Below the pieces are notes generated by a model. The model was not told the origin of the DNA, did not search any database, and was given only the letters and a program-made list of their open reading frames with translations. DNA of 64,000 nt from SAR324 cluster bacterium (GTDB lineage: Bacteria; SAR324; NAC60-12), in NCBI GenBank assembly GCA_028281495.1, contig JANQJU010000029.1, positions 496,001-560,000 on the forward strand, read 5' to 3'. Numbering within the stretch: position 1 is the first letter of the stretch; every line of letters begins with the position of its first letter. Positions 26,030-34,354 of this stretch are shown piece by piece. Position numbers and translations under genes: made by a program.

Positions 26030-27430
26030 ATGTTTGACAATACTACAGGAATATACTTTTGGGGCTTTCTGCTAGGATACGGAGTTATCATGTATTTCGT
26101 TGCTCCAAAATCTGTATCTTTACAGTCCTTCTTTAAGGGAGTGGATTCCAAAGGGAATCCAGTTTCTCAATGGTGGTTGATTTCAAGCATTTTCATTAGT
26201 TGGATTTTCGCAAAATCTGTGACCAATGCAGCCAATTTGGGCGCTTCATTCGGCATTGTTGGAGGACTGGCGTATGCAACATACTGGCTGTCCATACCGG
26301 TTGCCGGAGTTGTCATTTATTGGTTACGTACACGGGAAAACGCGACCGGACTGGTTCCATTTCTGATTGGAAAATACGGAAGGGCTGCTGCAATGGCTTT
26401 TTCACTCGCCATTTTGATCCGGCTCTACAACGAGATTTGGAGCAATACTGCTGTAGTGGGTGGATTCTTTGGTGATAAAGGAACAACGGGCTACTACGCA
26501 GCAGCCTTAGTCTTCACAGCCCTGACGTTGGTCTATAGCATCAAAGGGGGATTAAGAAGTTCCATCGTGACTGATGCCATCCAAGCCATTATCTTCATAT
26601 TCTTCCTTGGTATGGTGCTTTTCACCATCGTTCCTACGCATGGAGCCTCTACTTTGATGACAACCGGTTCTTTCCAACTCAACGCGGGCGTGGATTTGCT
26701 ATTGGTCGCCTTACTTCAAATTTTTAGTTATCCGTTTCATGATCCGGTGCTCACTGATCGAGGTTTTTTGTGTGAGGAAAAAAGTATGTTGCGGTCATTT
26801 CTCGTAGCCGGAGTGCTAGGTTTCTTTTGTATCCTAGCGTTCAGCTTAGTTGGAATTCATGCCAAATTGGCCGGTATCGAGACGATGGGAAACGCCCCTG
26901 CTGCCGTGGGTAAATCCTTAGGTCTAGTAACATTTTTTATCATGAATGTGATTATGATGACTTCAGCAGGTTCCACCCTTGACTCGACGTTCACCTCGTT
27001 GTCTCGAAACATTGCCTATGACCTTCCTAACCTACGAGGCCTTACAGATTATGTTCCTAAAATCACCACTGGGATATGGGTGATGATAGCTTTTGCGGTG
27101 TTAGGTAATCTTCCCTTGTTTGCAGGCACAGCAATTCTAAAAGCAACCACGATCAGTGGAACAATGGTGATCGGCCTAGCCCCCATCTTTTTGCTGCAAC
27201 GATTGACCAAATACTCTCCGTTAAGTTTCCATTTCAGTTTTTGGCCCGGGGTGATCATTGGGATAATGTATGCTGGGGGGTTTATCCCTCCCGAACTCGC
27301 TATTGGTACCGGTAAATATGGGGTTCTTTTAGGGGCAAATGTCTACGGGCTAATGATTTGTACAGTGGGCTATCTCATTCCATTAGCAATTCCTATGATT
27401 CCGGCACTTTCCGCGAGTACTCGTAAGTAG
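26030..27430 (+). CDS. Sodium:solute symporter family protein
   Basis: An inner-membrane transporter of 466 residues with about 12 hydrophobic helices, belonging to the SSS (Na+/proline, pantothenate, solute) family. Typical features are the N-terminal GPKS/SF-like segment (VAPKSVSLQSFFKG), an SIKGGLRSSIVTDAIQAIIF helix start and a sodium-site-like TSAGSTLDSTFTSLSR in the second half. The substrate cannot be read from sequence. An AAAGGA ribosome site precedes the ATG, and a TATAAT at 26001-26006 may be its -10, though no good -35 stands in front. The gene is divergent from the iron-sulfur operon. Confidence 0.88.
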   Translation: MFDNTTGIYFWGFLLGYGVIMYFVAPKSVSLQSFFKGVDSKGNPVSQWWLISSIFISWIFAKSVTNAANLGASFGIVGGLAYATYWLSIPVAGVVIYWLRTRENATGLVPFLIGKYGRAAAMAFSLAILIRLYNEIWSNTAVVGGFFGDKGTTGYYAAALVFTALTLVYSIKGGLRSSIVTDAIQAIIFIFFLGMVLFTIVPTHGASTLMTTGSFQLNAGVDLLLVALLQIFSYPFHDPVLTDRGFLCEEKSMLRSFLVAGVLGFFCILAFSLVGIHAKLAGIETMGNAPAAVGKSLGLVTFFIMNVIMMTSAGSTLDSTFTSLSRNIAYDLPNLRGLTDYVPKITTGIWVMIAFAVLGNLPLFAGTAILKATTISGTMVIGLAPIFLLQRLTKYSPLSFHFSFWPGVIIGIMYAGGFIPPELAIGTGKYGVLLGANVYGLMICTVGYLIPLAIPMIPALSASTRK

Positions 27431-27544
27431 AAAACCCTGCATTCAGCTATAAGAGTTTAGGCTTTGCATCTCGCTCCAAATTCCTTATAAACGTGTTGTG
27501 CCAGCAAGATTGATCGGCTGGTTCACACTAACAAAGGAGGTTGT

Positions 27545-28156
27545 ATGCAGCGTTTCATACAGTTCCTTGTGCTAGCTGGAGCGCTAATTTTGTTGGGGTT
27601 GCCATCGCAGGCCCAGCAAAAGAAAGAAGTCGTCCCGATGTATGGTGGAACCATCATCGATGGGTATGACTTTGCTAATGATCGTGGACCGAAAGGTAGT
27701 ATTGCTTTCGATTCGGAGAAGAGCGTGTTCTCCGGTACTTACACAGGTATGAAAATGCCAAAAGGCCGCCGTGCCATCTTCGCGTGGTTGCATGACACGG
27801 TGAATCAAAAGTCAGAATATTTGGGACCGGTAGGTTGGCTAAAAGTCCAAACCGGTGGAAAAACCAAAGGTCGCTTCGATATTCCTGTCCCGGCCAAATA
27901 CAAAAATGGGGATTTTGGGAGCTACGAAATCATCGGTTTTTCTTCGGAGAAAACAAACTACCTGAAAGGTGGTACCGAGGTAGTGGAACAGCCCTCCGAA
28001 CCGTCAGGGAGCGGAATTCAAAAATCGCTCAAACCAGCTTACTACTTGTTCGCGGCATTACCGGGTGCTGATACCGAACTTCACTACTGCGGACATGGAC
28101 AAGATTTCTTTTTTGCCCATGCCGATGGCTTGAATAAGCAGACCTGCTACGATTGA
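27545..28156 (+). CDS. Secreted protein of unknown function
   Basis: A 203-residue exported protein preceded by a perfect AAAGGAGG ribosome site, so it is probably well translated. The signal peptide ends near residue 23 (LILLGLPSQAQQ). The mature part is rich in Gly, Lys and beta-strand pattern (MYGGTIIDGYDFAND, SEYLGPVGWLKVQTGG). A segment such as RRAIFAWLHDTVNQK resembles the middle of anti-sigma/RskA-type or CHRD-like folds, but I would not assign a family. The C-terminus has a His/Cys-rich end (HYCGHGQDFFFAHADG, then a Cys three residues from the end), so it could hold a metal or a disulfide. A TlpA-like thioredoxin gene follows. Confidence 0.75.
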   Translation: MQRFIQFLVLAGALILLGLPSQAQQKKEVVPMYGGTIIDGYDFANDRGPKGSIAFDSEKSVFSGTYTGMKMPKGRRAIFAWLHDTVNQKSEYLGPVGWLKVQTGGKTKGRFDIPVPAKYKNGDFGSYEIIGFSSEKTNYLKGGTEVVEQPSEPSGSGIQKSLKPAYYLFAALPGADTELHYCGHGQDFFFAHADGLNKQTCYD

Positions 28157-28228
28157 CTGTGCGGTCAAAAATATTTGAATTGTAAGGCTGCCGGGGTGTT
28201 ACTCCACTAAGCATTATACTATTCAAAT

Positions 28229-28251
28229 AGTCCGGCGCGTGCCGCCGGACT
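28229..28251 (+). terminator. GC-rich hairpin after the secreted-protein gene
   Basis: AGTCCGGCG and CGCCGGACT form a perfect 9-bp stem with a five-base loop, 72 bp after the stop codon. Immediately in front, ATTTGAAT (28173-28180) and ATTCAAAT (28221-28228) make an outer inverted repeat. No U-tract follows, so termination is plausible but not typical. Confidence 0.5.
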
Positions 28252-28287
28252 CATTCAAGCCGATCTATCAACGAAAGTAGTGTCGAA

Positions 28288-28821
28288 ATGATGAAGACAT
28301 TGATCGTATTTTTAGGAATCATCGGATTCCTGAGTCCCCCCTCGATGTTGGCCCATTCCCCCCAATTTCATAACTTCAATCTGGTGGAATTCAAACGTCC
28401 TTTTCCTGCCCCTTCTTTTTCCCTTTCCCAACTTTCTCAGACTTCCAAGACGTTAGACGACTATCAAGGGCATTACGTCCTTTTAAATTTTTGGGCCACT
28501 TGGTGTTTGCCCTGTTTGCAAGAAATGCCTTCGTTGGAAAAACTTTACCAACGGTTTCAAGATCAGGGGTTGGTGGTTGTGGCAATTTCTTCTGATGAGG
28601 AAGGTGCTTCGCAAGTGGAACCCTTTGTTCAAAGGCTGAAGCTCACCTTTCCAATTCTCCTCGATGCGGACCAAACGGTCTCGCAAAAATATGGTGCTCG
28701 GAATCTTCCTTCCACATTTTTGATCGATCCGGATGGTAACGTCATCGGGGCTGCCAAAGGAGAACGAGATTGGTATTCAGAAGGCGCACAATCATATATT
28801 GCAGAGTTGCTAGCCAAGTGA
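28288..28821 (+). CDS. TlpA-like periplasmic thioredoxin
   Basis: A 177-residue exported or membrane-anchored thiol-disulfide protein. The signal/anchor lies at residues 2-22 (KTLIVFLGIIGFLSPPS). The thioredoxin fold contains the active site WATWCLPC, and later the cis-proline region NLPSTFLIDPDGNVIG. This is the AhpC/TSA-like branch that usually reduces cytochrome c apoproteins or copper proteins in the periplasm. Two ATG codons lie in tandem at 28288 and 28291. The last codons and the stop lie in the first copy of a 26-bp tandem repeat, so the gene's 3' end has been amplified downstream. Confidence 0.9.
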   Translation: MMKTLIVFLGIIGFLSPPSMLAHSPQFHNFNLVEFKRPFPAPSFSLSQLSQTSKTLDDYQGHYVLLNFWATWCLPCLQEMPSLEKLYQRFQDQGLVVVAISSDEEGASQVEPFVQRLKLTFPILLDADQTVSQKYGARNLPSTFLIDPDGNVIGAAKGERDWYSEGAQSYIAELLAK

Positions 28822-28880
28822 CGGGGGAAGAGTTGCTAGCCAAGTGACGGGGGAAGAGTTGCTAGCCAAGTGACGGGGGA
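28803..28880 (+). repeat. Three perfect 26-bp tandem repeats at the end of the TlpA-like gene
   Basis: The unit begins AGAGTTGCTAGCCAAGTGAC and ends GGGGGA; copies are at 28803-28828, 28829-28854 and 28855-28880. Copy one encodes the last residues ELLAK and the TGA stop of the upstream gene; the other two repeat this end in noncoding DNA. All copies are identical, which points to a recent slippage or to selection. No promoter is visible within the unit. Confidence 0.95.
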
Positions 28881-28961
28881 TTTGTCTTAAGATTTGAATC
28901 GAAGATTCGCATAGGCAGGGCCAACTTTTGGAACCGAATTGCTTATTCAATAGGAGATAAA

Positions 28962-29795
28962 GTGAACAAGCTTAATAGATTGAAGTCTATGGTTTTGGGA
29001 ATGTGCATGATGATTTCTTCGGTCGTGTCCGTTCAAGGTAAAGACGGAGCCTTCTTGGAAGACCCGGTTGTTGCCAAAGTCAACGAATATGAAATTCGAT
29101 TATCGTACCTTTATGAAAAGATTGAAGCGATTCCTTTAGGCGAACAGATTGACGTACGAGAGCAAATGCCAAGATTCTTAGATTCAGTGTTACAAGAAGA
29201 AATTTTATTCCAGTCGGTATTGCTGAATGATTTCATTGAAGAACCAGAACTCCGAGAACGATTAAAAGAGGTGGTAGTGGAATATCTGGCCCAAAAATAT
29301 GTCCATTCTAAAATCCGAATTACGGATGAACAGATTCAACAATACTACCAAGAACACACGAGTGAAATTCGAGGAGAGCATGTCCAGGTGCGGCAAATCC
29401 TTCTCAAAGAACGTACCGAGTGCGAAGCGCTAATGCCGCAAATCGACTCAGAATCGGATTTTAGTCTAAAAGCTAGCTTACAATCGTTAGATCCCGAATC
29501 GGCTAAAGACGGGGGCAACTTAGGCTACTTCATGCAACATCCAGGACCATTAGGATTTGAAGAGGAATTTTTCGAAATGAAATTAGGCGAAATGCGAATC
29601 TTTGAATCCGAACAAGGCTGCCATCTGATCCGTTTAGTAGGCAAACTTACACCGCCTGTACCTTCACTGGAAGAGGTTATAGACAGTGTTCGGTTTGTTA
29701 TCAGACGTACGCAAGAAATTCAGTTGTTGAGACAATTGATTGAGCAACGGTCAGAATCACTAAAAATTGAGCGATTTCCAAATCGACTTCCCTGA
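28962..29795 (+). CDS. SurA/PrsA-like peptidyl-prolyl isomerase
   Basis: A 277-residue periplasmic foldase. It starts with GTG at 28962, preceded by a clear TAGGAG site. The signal peptide is at about residues 1-26. An N-terminal helical chaperone region (about 35-130, with KVNEYEIRLSYLYEK) is followed by one parvulin domain at about 135-230 (EHVQVRQILLKE, KDGGNLGYF, GFEEEFFEMKLGEM and CHLIRLVGK). One parvulin domain instead of two distinguishes it from E. coli SurA and places it nearer PrsA or the single-domain SurA-like proteins. It folds outer-membrane or secreted clients. The gene is convergent with the cyclase gene at 29870. Confidence 0.87.
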   Translation: MNKLNRLKSMVLGMCMMISSVVSVQGKDGAFLEDPVVAKVNEYEIRLSYLYEKIEAIPLGEQIDVREQMPRFLDSVLQEEILFQSVLLNDFIEEPELRERLKEVVVEYLAQKYVHSKIRITDEQIQQYYQEHTSEIRGEHVQVRQILLKERTECEALMPQIDSESDFSLKASLQSLDPESAKDGGNLGYFMQHPGPLGFEEEFFEMKLGEMRIFESEQGCHLIRLVGKLTPPVPSLEEVIDSVRFVIRRTQEIQLLRQLIEQRSESLKIERFPNRLP

Positions 29796-29869
29796 TTCCT
29801 CGTTCTTTTTCGATCATACCTTTTCCTTATTTGACAATTTTAACAGTTTGGTGTTTTGGAGGAGAACCT

Positions 29870-32800
29870 CTATTTCACATCCATATCCACCGAACCATCC
29901 CAATCATCTGATGGAGGGGTCTCTCGTAATTTCAAACAATGACGGTATTGAATTTGAGCGGCAGCATCCTCAGGATAGATCTCCAAAGCCTCATCTAGGG
30001 AGCGGAATGCTTGATCCCATTGACGCATCTGACGATGAATCAGTGCTTGTTGCAGCATCCGAGAAGAACGCTTTTTGATCTTTTGGAGTTCGGGGGGGTC
30101 GGCATTATAGATTTCATATATCCCCACAGGCTCAGTACGGCCTTTCACTCGGAGCCAATCCAATTCACGGTATTTATATCGCTTGGGACGGTGCAAAAGA
30201 TTAAACGTTTCGTAACTGACTATGATACTGGCTCCATAGTGCCGGGTGAGTCCTTCCAAACGAGACGCCAAATTCACCGTATCTCCAATCACGGTCGTTT
30301 CCATACGCATACCCGATCCTAACGTTCCCAAGGTGATGGGTCCGCTGTGGATGCCAATCCCAACCTGAATTGGAATACGACCCGATGCTTTCAAGGTTTG
30401 GTTGTATTTAGCCAGCCCTGTTTGCATATCAATCGCGGCTTCCAGTGCATCTTCCACATCTTGACTGGAGTCACCCTCAGTGTTTTTGAAAATTGCCATA
30501 ATCGCATCGCCAATGAACTTATCCACAAAGCCATTGTGGTGCTCTATATAGTTGCCCATGTGCTGAATGTAATCATTGAGAAAGTCGAACAATTCCGCAG
30601 CGGCGGTTTTTTCGGCAATGCTGGTGAACCCTCGGATATCACAAAACAAAAGGGTTATGAATGTATCTGACGCCAATCCACGCTGAATGCTCCCCAAATG
30701 ATCCACCCCCAACAACTTCAAAAACTGTACAGGGACAAATTTTTGGAAGATCTGAGTCAAAGCGGCAATTTTCTCCGTCTCAGACAACTGAAACTGAGTT
30801 TGTTGAAGTTCTTCATGAAGATTCGCATTGTTGATTGCAGTCGCAATTTGAGTCACATATCGCTGGATTTTCTCAATATCCATCACTTCTAAATGGAAAC
30901 CCTCCTTAAAACTTAGGAGATCGAGACAACCAATCACCTTATTCTGAACAATCAACGGAAGGAATAGCGCAGAGATCATCGGTTGGATGTCATATATCCT
31001 TCGATCAGCTGGAAGTACGGGAAAGTCTTCAATTCCTGGTGGAAGGTAGAGTGGCTTTTTATTTTGATAAATAGATGCGGTTAAGCTGTCGTGACCTTTC
31101 AAGCTGATCGGGATTTCGCAATACTTACGAATTTGCTCGTCCTCTAGTTGCCCGTAACCGTGGCACACATCCATCCTCACGTGACTTTTGTCGACTAGTT
31201 GCACAAGAATGGCATCAAATTGAAGAATCTCTTTGAGAGCTTCTTGAAATGAAGCCATCACGGTATCCACATTCAAAGTGGCGTTAACCGTTTGCATGAC
31301 GTGATTGATGTCTGCGATTTCCTGCTCTTTCCGAAGTGCCTCTTCATACAGTTTAGCGTTTCCGAAATGATGCGATAGGCTGAGTGACAGATTTTCCAGC
31401 ATTGCGAGATCGTGGTCTGAAAACGGTTTATCTGGCGCATAGTGAGTGAGGGTCACTAGCCCAATCGTGGCGAGTTCCCAGATCAACGGAACGACGATTT
31501 GTTGAGCGATTGGACGATTAAAATGTGCCTGTTGCACTGCATATGAAAAAGAAGGAAGCATATCTGCTTCGTAAACATACGATTGCTGGTTTTCAAAAAC
31601 CTCGAAGCTGAATACCCCCTCTGGAGTCGCGGGATATGCAATACTGCGAGCATGCTCTTTAGAAAGTCCATGACTCGCATGCAGCGCCAACACATTTTTA
31701 GATGAGTCGTAGAGTAAGACGCTTCCTGATCCATCTGGACGAAGCACTTCGACCACTCGTCGAATAAACAGTTGTGTGGCTTCTTGGAGATTGAGAACGC
31801 TTGTAACCTCTTTGGTGATCCGATGCTGTTCGAGCAATCGAGTTTGCGCAGATTGAGTTGCTTTCAGATCCAACCGCCAGCGCAGCATCTTAATGTTTTT
31901 GATCATCACCACAGTTAAACGAGCAATCGCCAACACGAGACTCTGCTCATTTTCCTCGAATCTCATGTTCCCCACACTGCTTGAAAAGTTAATCACGCCA
32001 TAAAGCTGCTCTTCATCCATCAGGGGAATGCACAGCAGGGAAACTGAATCGTGAGGGGCCTTTTCTGGCTGCACAAAACGGGCGTCTTTGGAAACATCAG
32101 GAATAAATACAACCCGTTTTTCCAGAGCAGCAATACCAGCAACGCCTTCACCAATTTTAAATTTTTTCTTAGCATCCTTCCACCGGTGTTCGGATTCCGG
32201 ATACCATGCCTCAAGCACAAGCTCGTTTTGATCATTGGCGAGCAAAATAGACGCATGTTCCACCTGGAGTTGTTCCTTAGTGAACCTGATTGCCAACTTC
32301 AAAATCTCTGGAGGGTCATGGATTCCTAGCATGGCTTCACTAGCTCGATTGACGGCCCTCAGTTCCGCGATCTGCTTACGAATCGCGTCTCGCATTGTGG
32401 CAAAATGATCAGCCAGTAAGCCGAGTTCATCTTGACGGGAGGTATCGATATCATGATCCAAATTACCCTGCGAAAATTGTAACGCGCTTTCCCGTAGAGC
32501 ATTTAAAGGACGTAAAACCATCCAATAAATTAATAAAGAGAGTGCCACCATCAATATAAGCAGCACTAACATTCCTTCCAAAACTCGATCTTTTACAATT
32601 TGTTGGCGTCGAAACTCTAAGTTAGATGCCACTTGCTTCACCGCTTCATTGAAGCTTCGGTCTGCTTCGGATTCCATCTGCAACAGCCTTTGGACCGTAT
32701 AACCGATCATGATTTTCCCAACCGGATCGTTTTCATTGGTGACCTCAGCCTCTTCCCAAATGATCCGTTCTGGTAAATCTCCAAAGTGCTGGATGGAGCG

Positions 32801-33361
32801 AATCTCTCCGCCAGATTGTTTGGCTAGCCCCATATAAATTTGATCTTCCCAATCCACAACAACAATGGCTAGGATATCCTCGTCTCGTAATAGTGTGTCG
32901 ATCGTAATCTTCACAAAATTTCGATTGAACGTAGCAACCAAGCCGTGGTCCATCGCCAAATCTAGAGAATGTTTTTCAATACAGTCGTAGGTTCGAGGGG
33001 GGGAGTGGTCCGTCCAACAGCTTTGAAATTGGCTCAAAAGATCACTACGATCACCAGAAATACCGATTCCACGTTGATAGATATGGGTGACCAGCGGAGT
33101 ACGAGTGTATTCTGCTAGGACTTGTAAATGGAGGTTTAGCCGGCGAAACAATTTGTCACGAGCTAAGTCAATTTGTTGCTGGAGATTTTTTTGATGCAAA
33201 TTGATCAATTCTTCCCCTTGCACTTCCAAGGCATCTTGTGCCTGTCGAATGACCGTTATGGTATCCAATGTGAACACCACGGCGATCACGATCAACATGC
33301 CCACTAGCAATTTAACCACCACACTGATATGGATGCGGCGTTTAGGGTCAAGCAAAAGCAT
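29870..33361 (-). CDS. Membrane HAMP-GAF-adenylate cyclase with TPR-like tail
   Basis: A large sensor cyclase of about 1163 residues. Two transmembrane segments (about 13-33 and 263-283) flank a periplasmic sensor. A HAMP domain (about 284-335), then three GAF domains (roughly 345-500, 515-675, 690-850), precede a class III nucleotide cyclase domain (about 880-1060). Metal aspartates lie in LFCDIRGF and FIGDAIM, the purine-recognising Lys in DKFIGD, and the NLASRLE motif follows, which favours cAMP over cGMP. The tail has a TPR-like helical hairpin and ends near a WDGSVD motif. The ATG at 33361 has AAGG upstream; an earlier TTG would add only ten residues. Confidence 0.92.
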   Translation of the reverse strand: MLLLDPKRRIHISVVVKLLVGMLIVIAVVFTLDTITVIRQAQDALEVQGEELINLHQKNLQQQIDLARDKLFRRLNLHLQVLAEYTRTPLVTHIYQRGIGISGDRSDLLSQFQSCWTDHSPPRTYDCIEKHSLDLAMDHGLVATFNRNFVKITIDTLLRDEDILAIVVVDWEDQIYMGLAKQSGGEIRSIQHFGDLPERIIWEEAEVTNENDPVGKIMIGYTVQRLLQMESEADRSFNEAVKQVASNLEFRRQQIVKDRVLEGMLVLLILMVALSLLIYWMVLRPLNALRESALQFSQGNLDHDIDTSRQDELGLLADHFATMRDAIRKQIAELRAVNRASEAMLGIHDPPEILKLAIRFTKEQLQVEHASILLANDQNELVLEAWYPESEHRWKDAKKKFKIGEGVAGIAALEKRVVFIPDVSKDARFVQPEKAPHDSVSLLCIPLMDEEQLYGVINFSSSVGNMRFEENEQSLVLAIARLTVVMIKNIKMLRWRLDLKATQSAQTRLLEQHRITKEVTSVLNLQEATQLFIRRVVEVLRPDGSGSVLLYDSSKNVLALHASHGLSKEHARSIAYPATPEGVFSFEVFENQQSYVYEADMLPSFSYAVQQAHFNRPIAQQIVVPLIWELATIGLVTLTHYAPDKPFSDHDLAMLENLSLSLSHHFGNAKLYEEALRKEQEIADINHVMQTVNATLNVDTVMASFQEALKEILQFDAILVQLVDKSHVRMDVCHGYGQLEDEQIRKYCEIPISLKGHDSLTASIYQNKKPLYLPPGIEDFPVLPADRRIYDIQPMISALFLPLIVQNKVIGCLDLLSFKEGFHLEVMDIEKIQRYVTQIATAINNANLHEELQQTQFQLSETEKIAALTQIFQKFVPVQFLKLLGVDHLGSIQRGLASDTFITLLFCDIRGFTSIAEKTAAAELFDFLNDYIQHMGNYIEHHNGFVDKFIGDAIMAIFKNTEGDSSQDVEDALEAAIDMQTGLAKYNQTLKASGRIPIQVGIGIHSGPITLGTLGSGMRMETTVIGDTVNLASRLEGLTRHYGASIIVSYETFNLLHRPKRYKYRELDWLRVKGRTEPVGIYEIYNADPPELQKIKKRSSRMLQQALIHRQMRQWDQAFRSLDEALEIYPEDAAAQIQYRHCLKLRETPPSDDWDGSVDMDVK

Positions 33362-33480
33362 GATGAACCTTAGCTCAATGACAAAAAACAAGATTTAGCA
33401 GAAAGGTAACTCATTGAACTTTACTGCATTCCATCAGGTGACGCAATTTATAGCCGATTTGAGCGAAGGTTTCTGAAGAT

Positions 33481-34194
33481 TTACGGTGTGTTTGCAACCA
33501 CCCCTTGTAATCCGACTTGTGTTAGCAAGGATCCAAAATGTTTTTTTAGGAGCGAGTTGTCTGGCTGTGTCTTGATTTGATCTTGCAAAGTATCCACAGC
33601 TTCAAACCAGAGGCCAGCTTCTGCATAGGCAAAATAAGGTTGATCCGCATATTGTTTTAACAAAGATGGCAAATTTGAAGGGGTTTTGATTCGCTGTAAT
33701 GTGCCCGAAGCATTCTTGTTTTCTTGTGACGTTCCTTTTTTTGGCATCAAAGACACTTTCCAATGATACGTATAGCCTTCTCGCAATTCGACACGATATT
33801 TGGCCAAATCAATTTCATACATTCCAGGGGATGGTTCGGACATTCGAGTATTCACTAAAATTTCTCTCGTTTTCGGATTCTCCAGCGTCACCACCGCGGT
33901 ACCCTCCCAAGGAATGGACAGGTACCAATACAACTTAGGTCGGGCTTCTGCCGTCCATCCTCCTTGACGGGGTACCAAAACCTCCACAGAAGGTGTGTTG
34001 AGAATAACTCGTCGGCTCCCTCCTGTCTCCCGTCTCCCCGGCATGCCCATATTGGGTGGCCGATAAACAGGGAGCTGCGCGTTTGAAGAAACCGTGGGGG
34101 AATCTGGATTTTGAGACCAAACTGGAATGGGAAGCATGACTAAGCCACAGATTCCAAAGATGAACATTTGAAAGGTTCGTGTGATTGCGCCCAT
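33481..34194 (-). CDS. DUF928-like exported protein
   Basis: A 237-residue exported protein with a signal peptide at about 1-27 (FIFGICGLVMLPIPVWSQ). The mature part fits the pattern of DUF928 proteins, best known from cyanobacteria: a GRRETGGSRR-like start, a VPRQGGWTAEARPKLYWYL strand pair, and a C-terminal helical half ending in an LLTQVGL-like stretch. The function of this family is unknown; in cyanobacteria such genes are often found near CHASE2-type cyclases. Here it lies 119 bp upstream of the HAMP-GAF cyclase gene on the same strand, so it may be an envelope partner of that sensor. Family assignment is from pattern memory only. Confidence 0.6.
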   Translation of the reverse strand: MGAITRTFQMFIFGICGLVMLPIPVWSQNPDSPTVSSNAQLPVYRPPNMGMPGRRETGGSRRVILNTPSVEVLVPRQGGWTAEARPKLYWYLSIPWEGTAVVTLENPKTREILVNTRMSEPSPGMYEIDLAKYRVELREGYTYHWKVSLMPKKGTSQENKNASGTLQRIKTPSNLPSLLKQYADQPYFAYAEAGLWFEAVDTLQDQIKTQPDNSLLKKHFGSLLTQVGLQGVVANTP

Positions 34195-34354
34195 ATTTCC
34201 TCCTTTAAAAAGAAATCAGTTGTGATTTGATCAAGATGCCCAACTAGAAGCCATATTTGAGAAAAGACGATTTCGCTAGTCGAATCATAAGGAAACACTC
34301 CGATCCAATATGTGCAAGTTGCTAGAAAAGATAGCTGCTTTCAATATGGAATAG

